Source: Lachancea kluyveri NRRL Y-12651 (lineage: Eukaryota > Ascomycota > Saccharomycetes > Saccharomycetales > Saccharomycetaceae). Taken from it: a stretch of DNA of 64,000 bases. The DNA is taken from assembly GCA_000149225.2 (NCBI GenBank), contig CM000694.1, positions 310,001-374,000 on the forward strand, given 5' to 3'. The position numbers were made by a program, and so were the translations under genes. Below are positions 1 through 10,888 of this stretch, one piece after another. The notes beneath the pieces were generated by a model. That model saw nothing but the letters and a program-made list of their open reading frames with translations, had not been told where the DNA came from and did no database searches. The stretch's first letter is position 1. Each line of letters starts with the position of its first letter.

Positions 1-3000
1 AACCTTTTTCGGACGAGGAAGAGTTTTTTTGGAATAACCAACGGATTATTAACATTAAAACTGGGATGGATATCCTGAGATTAATAGTGGAGCCAGGTAA
101 TAGTGCAACTCCAAAACACCAACGTGCATTGTTGGATTCTCACGTACTAATGATTGTACTAAGACTGGCTTTTTATGCTAAGACACCTAACTCGGTGCGC
201 CCAATGGCGCTACTTACTGCTGCGGATATTATCAGGGATAACAGCTACGTTCAGCAAGAATTTGGTAAGATCGATGTCCCATTTTTAGATCCGAGCTTAC
301 CAATGAGTACAACACTCGACAATCCCTCACTTGTTTCAGTGCTTTCACTATTGTTGAACTGGTCTCTTTTTGCTAATTCGGTCCACACTTTTGATATCAG
401 AATCTCTTCGATTGCTCTACTAAAGGCTTACTTCAACGATAATCACGAACTGAAGAAAATCTTCATAGAGCAAGAGATTGCCCAATATAAACTCATTAAT
501 AACGTAATTGAGGATGGATCTGATTTTGTGTTACACACCAATGTATTCGAAACAATAATGGATTATGACCCAGATTTGAAGTTAAATCCTTATAAACTGT
601 TCTTTGCGACTGATCTTTTGATGTATCTGTTTCAGAATGAAAGCAGTGTTACTGAGTTGAGGGATTTGGCTCGTAAACTGAATAGCGGGAATGATTCTGC
701 CGGAGAGGAAGTGTTGAGCTCTATTCAAACCATTTGCGAGCTACTTTTAACAACGCTATCCACCGAGGATGCTCGTATTCCAATTTCTTATTTATCCTTT
801 TTGATTTTTTGGTTATTTGAAGATGTGAAAGCTGTAGATGATTTTTTATCGAACAGATCTATTGTTTATTCGCTGATTGCGTTTTCTTCTCAGATCGAGG
901 ATGAGGATGTTACTGTGAAATGTCTTATCACAATACTGTTAGGTGTTGCTTACGAATTTTCTTCTAAGGAATCTCCATTTCCTAGGGAAGAACTCTATGA
1001 ACTCTTAACCAAAAGCATCGGTACAGATAACTATTCCTCTAGAGTAAAACAATTCAAAGAAACATCTTTGTTTTCTAAGGCAAAAGACAATGAAGAAGGT
1101 ATATTTACTCCAGATTTTGATGATACTGGTCTACCTAAAATCTATTTTAGCACCTACTTCATCAGGTTGTTTAAGGAAAACTTTTACCGTATTCAATCTG
1201 CACTTAGACGTGGTCCAGAAGATGAAACCAGCGGCAAAATTTCCTTTGAAATATTTGACGATTTAAAACAACAGTACTCTGCTTTAGAAAAAGAGTTGAA
1301 AACCTTGGAAGGAGGTTCAAAAGCAACCATCACTGAATTAGAAGAAAAGGTGAAAAACTTGGATAAAAAATGTAAGGAATTAGAAGCTGATCTTAATAAG
1401 TCCACTACTGAGCATACTCAGTTAAATGAAAGGTACGAATCTGTCAAAAAAGACCTAGAACTAACTGCAGAAAAAGTTGCCGCATTGAATAACGAGAAAA
1501 GGGATTTACTTTCCCTAAAAGAAAAGTACGAAGATACCTTGACGGACAATGAAGCTAGCCTCTCCAAAAACAAGGATCTTATTCAAAGGCTGAAGGCTGA
1601 TTTGGGAAACATGACATCAGAAAAGCAGAAGGCCGAGGACGGTATTAACAAAATGAGCCGTGAATTATTTACCTTGACGAAGGAAAAGCAGGATTTGGAA
1701 AATGAAATCAATAAATCAGGAAAGGAAAATGAACAACGTTTGCAAAAATTTAAAAAAGATGAAAAGAGATTGTCTGAAGGTCTCGCTCAAAAAGATGCCG
1801 AAGTGAAGAAATTGCAAGAATTTGTTACACGCCTGCAAAATCAAATACAAGAACTAGAGACTTCAAAAAATGAATTATCTAGTGAACTCAACAGCTTAAG
1901 ACCTCGTTTCGAAAGCCACAATGCACTCATCCCGAAGCTAACTGAGAAATTAAAATCTTTGGCAAAGAACTTTAAACAGTTGGAACAGGAAAAAGAGCTA
2001 ATTTCTCAAGAGCTTGTATCTAAAGGTAAGTTTAACGATGAGGAAATATCTTCCTTGAAAAGCGAAATTAGTACCCTAGCTTCAGAAATAGAAACACTAG
2101 TTGGTCAAAAAGAAGATTTTGAAAAGAAAGTAACACATCTGGGTCAAGAGGTCGCAAGCAAGGTAAAGCTTCTCCAAGATTCAAAAATCGATCACGATTC
2201 TGAGGTGTCCAGCCTGCAGAAAACAATTGACTCTCTGAACGCTCAAGTCAAAACCATTTCTGAGTCACAACTTCATCATTCTTCCAGGCGTGAGCAAGCA
2301 GAGAAGAAAATCGCATCACTTGATGGTGAATTCGAAAAACTGGAGCTTTCTGTCACAAAATTGAATAAACTTTTGATTTCCAAGGATGAAGAATTACAAA
2401 GTACTAAGGTGGTTATCTCCGGAATAGAGGGTGAAAGGGATGCCAATCAAATGCTCCTTTCTGAGACAAAAACTAAACTAGATGAGCTTCAAAAAAAGTT
2501 CGACGACTTACAGACAAAACACTTAGATACATCCGAAAAGATGAAGGAAGTTCAAAAGGAGCAGCGTATCCAATGCGACGAGCACCAAAAGATGATAAAG
2601 AAGATGGAAAAGCAGTTAAAGGAAATTTCCATTGAACGTGACCAAAAAGAAAAAGTTGTAACTGAATTAAGAACAAAATTGGAAACTGTATGCGCAGAAT
2701 TAAATGCCTCCAAAGAAGATAGAAAAGAAGAATTAGTACAGCTGATGTCAGAAATCGATACCTTTAAGAGTAAAATTCTTGCCCTTGAAGAAGAGAAATC
2801 TTCCATCGAAAGGTCGTGTGATTCGTATAGAACACAAAGACAGAATAATGAGGCTGAACTAAAAGATCTAAGGTCTGAAATGACAACCCTTCGAGATAGT
2901 TTGAGCTCTGCTAAAAACGAAATGAATTCTGCTAAGGATTTGTCTTTGCATCTCCAAAATGATACAAAGGATTTGAATGATAGAATCTTGGAACTTGAAG

Positions 3001-4274
3001 CTGAGATTGAAAACAAAAATGAAAATATTTCTGCATATGAAAAATCAAAACTTGCCATTGAGAAAGAGAAATCTAACTTAAAAATTGAGCTGCAGTCTTT
3101 AGAAAACAAATTTGAAAAAGAGGCATCCGTGTTGAAATCTGAAATTCAGAAACTGAAGGATGAGATGAAGAACAAAGTACAAGATTTTGAGAAGGAAAGA
3201 AAAATGTTAAATGAGGGTTCTACCTCAATTACACAAGGATACTCAGAGAAAGTTACCGCTCTCGAATTGAAGTTGAGTAATACCGAAGCGGAGTTATCAG
3301 CGAATATCAAAAGCTTAGAAAGAACAAATGCTGACCTTGACGAAAAACTGAGGATATGCGAGGAAAAACTAGAAGAAAAAGAGGTTGAACTTTGTTCTTT
3401 AAAAGAAAAAGAGTCAAATGTTCTTTCTAGTTTGGATTTAAAAGAGTCTGAGATCAATGCCCTGAAAGACAGTCAAACGAAGGAAATTACTGCATTAAAC
3501 AACAAAATCAAGGAGTTGAGTGGTCAAATTAACATAAAAGAAGAAGAGCTAAAATCTAAAAACAATGACATTTCAACACTGAATATGTCTGCTAAAGCCA
3601 ACAAAGAATCTATTGATGACTTAAAAAAACAGCTTGAAGAACTGCAAGCCAGGTACTCAGATCTGGAAGAAACTTCCACAAGGGAATTACAATCTTTAAA
3701 GGAAACTTTGAGGCTCGAATACGAAAATAAGGAAACTCAAAAGAAACAGCTGGACGAAATGAAAGATTCTGTTAATCAAAAAGATGAAACCATCGAAAGT
3801 CTAACCTCAAAATGCTCTGAACTTAAATTTGAAAAAGAAAAATCTGAAAAAACTTCTCTAGAACTCAAAGAGCTAGAATCCAAGCACAACCGTTACATGA
3901 ATGACCTAGAAACTTGCAATAAGGCTAAAACTTCTCTATTAACTGAAATAGAGACCATACGCAATCAAAAAAATAACCTAAGTGAGGAATTACTAAAGAA
4001 TCAAAAACAGTATAAGGAAAATGAAGATTCGTTGCAAAAAATTGCAGATGAAAATGCAAGGAAAATCAACTTGTTGGAAGAAGAATTGGCTAATCTAAAG
4101 GAAGACGCTATGTTATGGAAGTCAAAGGCAGAAGACAGATCTGAAGTTGACGATTTAATGCTGTTGGTGACAGAACTAGACGAGGCAAATAAAAAGTATC
4201 GTGAAAAACTGAAAGGGCTGGGTGAAGAGTTAACGTCAGACGAAGAAGAGGATAGCGACGAGGATGAAAACTAG
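1..4274 (+). CDS. USO1: Vesicle tethering protein Uso1 (p115), 5' end outside window
   Basis: This is the C-terminal part of the p115/Uso1 tether, which captures ER-derived COPII vesicles at the Golgi. The reading frame is open from base 3 through the first ATG at 66, and the residues before that ATG (FFWNNQ) belong to the family, so the gene starts to the left of the window. About 1,423 codons are visible; S. cerevisiae Uso1 has about 1,790. The first ~370 visible residues are the helical, armadillo-like end of the globular head. From about residue 390 to 1370 there is a long, nearly uninterrupted Lys/Glu/Leu-rich coiled coil. The protein ends in the acidic tail typical of the family (TSDEEEDSDEDEN). 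It is convergent with SMC6, with only 90 bases between the stops. Corresponds to YDL058W. Confidence 0.97.
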   Translation, partial: PFSDEEEFFWNNQRIINIKTGMDILRLIVEPGNSATPKHQRALLDSHVLMIVLRLAFYAKTPNSVRPMALLTAADIIRDNSYVQQEFGKIDVPFLDPSLPMSTTLDNPSLVSVLSLLLNWSLFANSVHTFDIRISSIALLKAYFNDNHELKKIFIEQEIAQYKLINNVIEDGSDFVLHTNVFETIMDYDPDLKLNPYKLFFATDLLMYLFQNESSVTELRDLARKLNSGNDSAGEEVLSSIQTICELLLTTLSTEDARIPISYLSFLIFWLFEDVKAVDDFLSNRSIVYSLIAFSSQIEDEDVTVKCLITILLGVAYEFSSKESPFPREELYELLTKSIGTDNYSSRVKQFKETSLFSKAKDNEEGIFTPDFDDTGLPKIYFSTYFIRLFKENFYRIQSALRRGPEDETSGKISFEIFDDLKQQYSALEKELKTLEGGSKATITELEEKVKNLDKKCKELEADLNKSTTEHTQLNERYESVKKDLELTAEKVAALNNEKRDLLSLKEKYEDTLTDNEASLSKNKDLIQRLKADLGNMTSEKQKAEDGINKMSRELFTLTKEKQDLENEINKSGKENEQRLQKFKKDEKRLSEGLAQKDAEVKKLQEFVTRLQNQIQELETSKNELSSELNSLRPRFESHNALIPKLTEKLKSLAKNFKQLEQEKELISQELVSKGKFNDEEISSLKSEISTLASEIETLVGQKEDFEKKVTHLGQEVASKVKLLQDSKIDHDSEVSSLQKTIDSLNAQVKTISESQLHHSSRREQAEKKIASLDGEFEKLELSVTKLNKLLISKDEELQSTKVVISGIEGERDANQMLLSETKTKLDELQKKFDDLQTKHLDTSEKMKEVQKEQRIQCDEHQKMIKKMEKQLKEISIERDQKEKVVTELRTKLETVCAELNASKEDRKEELVQLMSEIDTFKSKILALEEEKSSIERSCDSYRTQRQNNEAELKDLRSEMTTLRDSLSSAKNEMNSAKDLSLHLQNDTKDLNDRILELEAEIENKNENISAYEKSKLAIEKEKSNLKIELQSLENKFEKEASVLKSEIQKLKDEMKNKVQDFEKERKMLNEGSTSITQGYSEKVTALELKLSNTEAELSANIKSLERTNADLDEKLRICEEKLEEKEVELCSLKEKESNVLSSLDLKESEINALKDSQTKEITALNNKIKELSGQINIKEEELKSKNNDISTLNMSAKANKESIDDLKKQLEELQARYSDLEETSTRELQSLKETLRLEYENKETQKKQLDEMKDSVNQKDETIESLTSKCSELKFEKEKSEKTSLELKELESKHNRYMNDLETCNKAKTSLLTEIETIRNQKNNLSEELLKNQKQYKENEDSLQKIADENARKINLLEEELANLKEDAMLWKSKAEDRSEVDDLMLLVTELDEANKKYREKLKGLGEELTSDEEEDSDEDEN

Positions 4275-4364
4275 GATAAACAGAAGGGATGTCAAAGAAC
4301 ATGTAAATAAGTGTCCGGTATTCGGAAACCACGATATGTAATCGGAGAAATATGATGTGCTTAA

Positions 4365-7300
4365 TTATTGACTATAAAAGTTAGAATTACTTTGCCTCTG
4401 GGGATCACGCATTTTGTGAATACGAATGCCAGGATCGTTGAAATTGGCAATTTTTCCAATGTCTTGCGGTGTGATAATAATTGTTTGTGTTCTGGTTTCA
4501 ACTGAAAGCTTTGACATGATTAATTTCGTGCCAATAGTTCTATTGACCTGGTCCATAAAGACGTCAAACTCATCCAATGCAATTATTCGAGAACGCATCG
4601 GTCTCCAAGTTGCTAAAAGCAAAGATATTTGGGAAAAAGATTTTTCACCGCCAGAAAGTGTATCAACGTTTCTGGCCTGCTCATCATTTGTAGTCTTAAC
4701 CAGCATACTCAGAGTTCCCTTGCCAAAGTCGAAATGCAAACCACCAGAAAAGTTTCTGAACCTTAGAGATTGCTTAAAATCAGTGTCAGCTGTAATACAG
4801 GTATCTTGCTTAGCATAGCCTAGTGCTGTCCACCGACTTTTTAAAGATTCATTCAACATGGATATAGCTTTGTCAATTTCTTCGTATTTTTTCTCAGCCT
4901 CCTTATGTTTGGCCTTTGTGTCTTCAAACAATTTTGTTATATCTTCCTGTGTCATACCTACTCTGTTTTCCGCATTTCTGATTTGATTGGTTACTCTTTC
5001 AATCTCTCTTTTTACTTCCTCGTATGTTTCTGGGATTCCACTAGAAAATGCTTGATCCCTTGAACAATAAACTTCTGCATTTCGTATCTGACTTTGTATA
5101 CCTTGTTCAAACTCTTCCATCTGGGAAAGTATCGATTCTCTCTTTCGTTCCAAATCTTTCTTCTTTTCTGAATAATACTCAATATCATCTTCAAGCTTTT
5201 GAACCCTCGAATCTCTAGTACTGATAGTATTTTTTAATTCAACTAGTTCTTGTTCGGCAGTGGTTTGTTCTACCTTTGTTAAATCAAATTTATTTTTATA
5301 CGGCTGAGCATCCTGCCCAATTTGCTCCAATTTTGCTTCAATTTCCTGCAACGCACCTTGGTAGCTAATCACTGCATTTTCTTGGTTTTTCTTTTCCACT
5401 TTGCTCTGTTCCAGCTTACCGGTATCAACTTCTTTGTCTATTTTCAAAGATAGGTGATTAGATGCCTTGGTTAGTCTTTGCGATTCAGATCGTGACCGGT
5501 CAATATCAGCCTTCAATAGTCTCATCTCAGTACGAAGCTCGTTGAACAATTGATCATAATGTACCTTTGTTCTTTCCAACTCATGTCTTTCCTCGTTGAT
5601 TAGATCTTTCAGGTATTTTGTACCGTCATCTGAAGATTTAGTTTTCATCTTCATCTTGTCTTGGTAATCGATGGTGTCGATTCTGAAACCATCATACGAC
5701 GACAAGGACGACTGAAAACCACTACGTGCGTTTTTCAAGGACAAGGCCATTATTACGTTACGGGATCTTTTTTTTAGAGCATCTCTAGCCTCATTCTTGT
5801 CCTCAATTAAGAGAATTTTTTCAATTCTACTTTGGTCAACAAACAGACATTCGAGCTCTCTACTGCTAAACTCCAAGGCATCGACAATGCACGGGTATTC
5901 AGTCTTGGCCTTACCATGATTGTAATTAAAATTTGTTAGTTTGTAGGTGATGACGTTAAAGTTAGATTTAATGCCACATGAGATAAAAATTTGCTTTAGC
6001 AGCTTGTTGTCTTGAGAATTGGCGACAACAAAAGAGTTTAACGTACCACTAATGACCCTTTGAATAGGACGGGCCCACTTTTCGAACCCTTCTCTTATGG
6101 TAACATGCATACCCAATGGTCCAATTGGGGGAGTAGAGAAAGAATTTTTTTTCGATTCAATAGCTCTTAAGACGCGTTCCATATTACGATCAAAGGCCAA
6201 TATTAAATTGTCCTTTCCTCTGCTCATTTCTCTTAGTTCATTAATCTTTTCATGAATGCCCCTTTCTTGAGTATCGACAGCAACCCTACGATCATTTGCT
6301 AGTACTCTTTCCTTGTCTCTTAAATCGTTATGTTTCATGTTAACAGAAGTGATATTATGCTCTAGTTGCCGTATTTTCTGTTGCATTTCCTGATGAGCGA
6401 CACGCATCTGTTCCTTATCACCACCAATCGATTCATTTAGCTTGGTCTCTTCAACTAAAATTAATTTTTCCAACATTGCAATTTTTTTTTGGGCAGCAGC
6501 GATGTTTTTTTCTAGATCATGTTGATTATCCTTTTGGTGCTGATGTTCCAGTTTGAAATTCATCATATGTGCTTTGGCCTCTTCATTGGCAGCTTTTTTT
6601 TGCTGCAATTCTTCGTACTTTTTTTGCAACTCTTGGTTCATCGCATCTTGATCATTAGTATAACGTTCTATCTGGCCTCTTTTAGTGGTAATTTTATTAT
6701 TAATTATTGAAATCTTTGAGTCACAATTTTCAACGTTCTGCTTCAACATTTCATGGTTTTCTTCATTTTCTTTGACATTGAGCCATAAGGTTTTACCTTG
6801 CAAAACTCTCTTTCGATGATTTAGATCCGAGCTAGCACTGATCTCTTTTAGAAGTCTTTTGGCCTCCTCGTAATCTTGTCGCAACATTTTCACATTTTGA
6901 GCATGAAGCTCTAAGTTGCTTTGTGCATTTGCCGCAATATCTACGGCGTTATTTAAGTTATTTTCAGTGTCGTCCAACAGGGTGCCCCTCATAAAGTGCT
7001 TGTACTTATCATGAGGAGTGCTCGCTGTAAGAAATGATCTGGCAGCATCCTGGGATAGAAAACACATCGGATTCATAACAGGGACAGCAAAGTAATCAAC
7101 AATAGACTGTAAATCCCTCTTTTTATTACTAACTTCTTTATCAGCCTCGGATCTGATACTGAAAGAAGCAGGCCCATCTCTCTTGATGGTTCTTTCGATC
7201 CTAATCTCATCACCGTAAACGCCTTGCTCATAGCCACCATAGCCCCTATTGTCCAAAATAATCGAAATCTTCGAAGAGTACCGACCTTCTTTTATCAAGT

Positions 7301-7700
7301 CTTTCAAACTGGAACCTCTATTGGTGTCCGTTGCTTTCGCACCTAGGCCAATTGTAATGGCTGTCAAAACAGCACTTTTACCACTACCATTGTTGCCGAC
7401 AATGAAGTTCAACCGAGGGCCAAGTTCCAATTCAAAATGTTCGTGGCACATGAAATTCTTCAAAATCACTTTCTTTATGTAGCCTGGAGGGGGAGAATTG
7501 TCGTCATTTCTTGGTGTAAACTGAGTCATGGGTGCAAAGTTACGCTGTCTTTTCCTTGTTTGATTTCTGTTAACTTCATCTTGCTCTGCTACTAAGGACC
7601 TGACTTGGTCATCTATCTCTTCTATAGGCCTTTTGCCAGCCATCCTGATGTGAATCGTACTTTGAATGGCCTTTTTGATGATTAAGCGTATTTCGTTCAT
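4365..7700 (-). CDS. SMC6: Smc5/6 complex ATPase Smc6
   Basis: Smc6 is an SMC-family ATPase that pairs with Smc5 and acts in recombination repair and chromosome segregation. The Walker A motif GNNGSGKS lies at residues 102-109. A long coiled coil follows, split by a hinge around residues 500-660. The C-terminal half ATPase carries the signature LSGGEKS and the Walker B stretch RIIALDEFDVFMD. At 1,111 residues it is close to S. cerevisiae Smc6 (1,114). The start is open to doubt. The first ATG (7700) has an A-rich context, but the alignment with S. cerevisiae begins near MAGKRPIE, whose Met is residue 20 (7643). The extra 19 residues are basic and hydrophobic and may be untranslated. It is divergent from NAM2. 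Corresponds to YLR383W. Confidence 0.97.
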   Translation of the reverse strand: MNEIRLIIKKAIQSTIHIRMAGKRPIEEIDDQVRSLVAEQDEVNRNQTRKRQRNFAPMTQFTPRNDDNSPPPGYIKKVILKNFMCHEHFELELGPRLNFIVGNNGSGKSAVLTAITIGLGAKATDTNRGSSLKDLIKEGRYSSKISIILDNRGYGGYEQGVYGDEIRIERTIKRDGPASFSIRSEADKEVSNKKRDLQSIVDYFAVPVMNPMCFLSQDAARSFLTASTPHDKYKHFMRGTLLDDTENNLNNAVDIAANAQSNLELHAQNVKMLRQDYEEAKRLLKEISASSDLNHRKRVLQGKTLWLNVKENEENHEMLKQNVENCDSKISIINNKITTKRGQIERYTNDQDAMNQELQKKYEELQQKKAANEEAKAHMMNFKLEHQHQKDNQHDLEKNIAAAQKKIAMLEKLILVEETKLNESIGGDKEQMRVAHQEMQQKIRQLEHNITSVNMKHNDLRDKERVLANDRRVAVDTQERGIHEKINELREMSRGKDNLILAFDRNMERVLRAIESKKNSFSTPPIGPLGMHVTIREGFEKWARPIQRVISGTLNSFVVANSQDNKLLKQIFISCGIKSNFNVITYKLTNFNYNHGKAKTEYPCIVDALEFSSRELECLFVDQSRIEKILLIEDKNEARDALKKRSRNVIMALSLKNARSGFQSSLSSYDGFRIDTIDYQDKMKMKTKSSDDGTKYLKDLINEERHELERTKVHYDQLFNELRTEMRLLKADIDRSRSESQRLTKASNHLSLKIDKEVDTGKLEQSKVEKKNQENAVISYQGALQEIEAKLEQIGQDAQPYKNKFDLTKVEQTTAEQELVELKNTISTRDSRVQKLEDDIEYYSEKKKDLERKRESILSQMEEFEQGIQSQIRNAEVYCSRDQAFSSGIPETYEEVKREIERVTNQIRNAENRVGMTQEDITKLFEDTKAKHKEAEKKYEEIDKAISMLNESLKSRWTALGYAKQDTCITADTDFKQSLRFRNFSGGLHFDFGKGTLSMLVKTTNDEQARNVDTLSGGEKSFSQISLLLATWRPMRSRIIALDEFDVFMDQVNRTIGTKLIMSKLSVETRTQTIIITPQDIGKIANFNDPGIRIHKMRDPQRQSNSNFYSQ

Positions 7701-8175
7701 GTTTTCTTCAACTTATTTACATATGTCATCACTTCTAACGTACATGCATATTAAGATATATTGGATGAGATATCGATATAGGTAAAGTAAGCACCTAAAC
7801 GGAAGATGTATCTAGGATCAGCCGTGCGCTTTTAACTAGAGAGGTATTCACTAGCTGTGCCAAAAAAAAAATAGTGTTTGTGAGTACCTGTTTAATTTTA
7901 AGCATCTTCCTCATATCAGCTATCTCTGCACCATTATTACTATTTCAAGAGAAAAAAACTCATGTCGTACACGATACCAATCCATGGATACTAATAAATG
8001 CAAGTTATTCGAACTCGATCTTCTACTTTCTTTTTATTCATCAGTCAAGTTATCATAACAACACGCTCGTATGAAATGTTTGTTTTAGAAAGGTTCATAC
8101 TCGAAAAATTTTAGATGTAAGAATGAGCTTATGAGATTCGAGTACGCCATTAAATTCTTACGCGGTCACTAGACA
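7701..8175. promoter_or_regulatory. Divergent promoter region SMC6/NAM2
   Basis: A 475-base AT-rich gap between two divergent start codons. I see no RNA gene, repeat or conserved ORF. A 66-codon frame at 7874-8074 has low-complexity hydrophobic content and no recognisable family. No clear MCB (ACGCGT) element was found for SMC6. Confidence 0.5.
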
Positions 8176-10833
8176 ATGTTGAAGTGCCGTAAGACATCAG
8201 CAAAAGATGTTTTTGGCATTGCCAAAAGATTTTATGCGGTACAGACTCCCACAACAGAGGTGGATTTACTTTCTATAAGTGCAAAGTGGAAGAGCAAAGT
8301 ACTCGATGGAGTGCCAGTAGCTCATGATGAAACCAACAAAAATATTTATATTCTCTCGATGTTCCCGTACCCTTCTGGAGTACTCCACATAGGACATTTG
8401 CGTGTTTACACTATATGTGATACTTTGAGTAGGTTTTACAAGTTAAAGGGGTACAATGTTATGCATCCAATGGGATGGGATGCCTTTGGCTTACCTGCAG
8501 AAAACGCTGCCATAGAGAGGGGCGTAGACCCTGCTCTATGGACAGAGCAAAATATTGCCAAAATGAAGAGCCAGCTACTGCAAATGGGCGCCAGTCTAGA
8601 TTGGGACAGGGAAGTTACTACCTGTAGTCCGGACTATTACAAGTTTACCCAAAAAATTTTCTTGGAATTATTTAGGCATGGCCTTGCATATAGAAAGGAA
8701 GCAGAAATTAACTGGGATCCTGAAGATCAAACTGTCTTGGCAAATGAACAGGTTGATGCGGAGGGTCGATCTTGGAGATCTGGTGCGTTAGTAGAAAAAA
8801 GGTTATTAAGCCAGTGGTTTTTGGGTATAACCAAGTTTGCTCATGCTTTACAAAAAGACCTTCAATATTTAAATGATTGGCCTACCAGTGTTAAAACCAT
8901 GCAAAAAAATTGGATCGGTGAATCTGAGGGCACTGATTTAGTTTTCAAGAGTACTATTGGCGATGATATCTTAACATTTACCACCCGTATAGAAACCCTA
9001 TACAGTGTTCAGTATCTTGCTCTTGCTCTGGACCATCCTATTGTAAGGAAACTTGTTAAAACAGATTTAGATCTGCAAAAATTTGTCGAGAAAGCTGAAA
9101 GTTCATTGTCGGAAGAATCCAAGGAAGGCTACTTGTTGAAGAATGTCAAGGTTAGGAACCCAGTTTTAGATTCTGAAGAGTTTGAAATTCCAGTTTTTGT
9201 TGCCCCATATGTTTTGGGTAGTTACGGGCATGGCGCTGTCATGGGGTGTCCAGCACATGACGATCGTGACTTTGCATTTTGGAGTCAAAACATGCCAAGA
9301 GAGCCTGTTAGGAGAACTGTAGAGCCGGAAGATCCTTCTGAATTACCAAAAGACAAGCCGTATACATCTAGAAAGGGTAAACTAAACTCTGGAGCTGGAG
9401 AATTTGAAGGTCTTAATGTTCATGAAGCTAAATATAAAATCACAGATAAGTTAAAGTCGCTTGGGCTAGGCAATCCTGCCATTCAATACAGATTGAGAGA
9501 TTGGCTTATTAGTAGACAGCGTTACTGGGGGGCTCCGATCCCAATAGTTCATTGTGATGAATGTGGCCCTGTCGCAGTTCCAGACGAACAATTACCCGTT
9601 CTGCTGCCCAAAGTCAGTGGCTTAGCTTCAAAAGGCAACCCGTTGTCAAAAATCGAAAGTTTTGTCAATACTAAATGTCCATCCTGTGGCTCTCCTGCTA
9701 AAAGGGAAACTGATACTATGGATACGTTTATGGATAGCTCTTGGTATTTTTTCCGTTATACTGATCCAAAAAATCAAGAACAGCCATTTGGCTATAAAGT
9801 TGCAAGTAAGCACATGCCGGTCGACATGTACATCGGTGGTGTAGAACATGCTATTTTGCATCTTTTGTATTCCAGGTTTATTTCTAAGTTTATGGCTTCT
9901 ATCGGTATGTGGGATGGTTCTGAATGTCATGGCGAGCCAATCAAAAGATTGGTCACACAGGGAATGGTTCATGGCAAAACCTTCATCAATCCGAAAAATG
10001 GTCGCTTTTTGAAACCAGATGAATTAGATATGAGCGATCCATCTGCGCCTGTTATAAAAGGGACTGGTGATATACCTAATATTTCCTTTGAAAAAATGTC
10101 CAAATCCAAATACAATGGTGCTGATCCTGCAGAGTGCATCTCTAGACATGGTCCAGATGCCACTAGGGCACACATCTTATTTCAAGCTCCAGTCAATGAT
10201 GTATTGAATTGGGATGAATCTAAGATCGTAGGAATCGAGCGTTGGTTGGCCCGTGTTCTCAAGCTTTCCAGCTCTATATCTTCTGCTCAATCATTTGATC
10301 CAAATTTCGAAACTCCAACAACGTTAAATGATGCCGAAATTAATTTACACAACACTACACAACGGTTGTTAAGGTCCATCACCTATTCCTTTGAGAAAAC
10401 ATTGTCCTTGAATACAGTGATTTCAGACTACATGAAATTGACTAATGCCATTGAAAACGCCTCGAATGATAGTAGTGTCAGAAAGAGTGTCATCATGCGT
10501 GCAGTGCAGAAACTAGTTACGGTGATATATCCAGTAGTTCCCTCAATTTCCGAAGAAGCTGTAGATATTATTAACGGAAATCAAAACTGGGAATGGTCGC
10601 AATACAATTGGCCACAACTGGAAACTGCAAAGGAATCCAATATCGTTAACTATCAAGTTATGATCAATGGTAAGATTAGATTTACATATCCTGCTGATCA
10701 AGACTTTATTAAGGATCGGGATAATGTGATTGAGACATTAAAGACTTTACCGGAAGGTAAAAGGTATATTGTGGGTAAAGAAATCAAGAATGTTATTCTG
10801 AAAAGGAAGGTAATCAGTTTTGTCCTCAAATAA
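8176..10833 (+). CDS. NAM2: Mitochondrial leucyl-tRNA synthetase
   Basis: Class I aminoacyl-tRNA synthetase charging mitochondrial tRNA-Leu. In S. cerevisiae the same protein also helps splice mitochondrial group I introns. The N-terminus is rich in Lys, Arg and Ser, as expected for a matrix-targeting sequence. The HIGH motif is at residues 71-74 and the KMSKS loop at 640-644. Between them lies the editing (CP1) insertion with a zinc-ribbon-like CDECG...CPSCG pair. The length of 885 residues fits S. cerevisiae Nam2 (894). The intron-splicing role is known for the S. cerevisiae protein and is only inferred here. Corresponds to YLR382C, and is tail-to-tail with CTF3. Confidence 0.97.
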   Translation: MLKCRKTSAKDVFGIAKRFYAVQTPTTEVDLLSISAKWKSKVLDGVPVAHDETNKNIYILSMFPYPSGVLHIGHLRVYTICDTLSRFYKLKGYNVMHPMGWDAFGLPAENAAIERGVDPALWTEQNIAKMKSQLLQMGASLDWDREVTTCSPDYYKFTQKIFLELFRHGLAYRKEAEINWDPEDQTVLANEQVDAEGRSWRSGALVEKRLLSQWFLGITKFAHALQKDLQYLNDWPTSVKTMQKNWIGESEGTDLVFKSTIGDDILTFTTRIETLYSVQYLALALDHPIVRKLVKTDLDLQKFVEKAESSLSEESKEGYLLKNVKVRNPVLDSEEFEIPVFVAPYVLGSYGHGAVMGCPAHDDRDFAFWSQNMPREPVRRTVEPEDPSELPKDKPYTSRKGKLNSGAGEFEGLNVHEAKYKITDKLKSLGLGNPAIQYRLRDWLISRQRYWGAPIPIVHCDECGPVAVPDEQLPVLLPKVSGLASKGNPLSKIESFVNTKCPSCGSPAKRETDTMDTFMDSSWYFFRYTDPKNQEQPFGYKVASKHMPVDMYIGGVEHAILHLLYSRFISKFMASIGMWDGSECHGEPIKRLVTQGMVHGKTFINPKNGRFLKPDELDMSDPSAPVIKGTGDIPNISFEKMSKSKYNGADPAECISRHGPDATRAHILFQAPVNDVLNWDESKIVGIERWLARVLKLSSSISSAQSFDPNFETPTTLNDAEINLHNTTQRLLRSITYSFEKTLSLNTVISDYMKLTNAIENASNDSSVRKSVIMRAVQKLVTVIYPVVPSISEEAVDIINGNQNWEWSQYNWPQLETAKESNIVNYQVMINGKIRFTYPADQDFIKDRDNVIETLKTLPEGKRYIVGKEIKNVILKRKVISFVLK

Positions 10834-10888
10834 CGGGGCTGCTACTTGTAAATAGAAATCACTCGTCTATAAACGCATTAAATGAAAT

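Noticed and set aside
2552-3457. Long antisense frames inside USO1
   Set aside because: Ser/Phe-rich shadows of the coiled-coil coding strand (Glu/Lys codons read backwards), with no family match.
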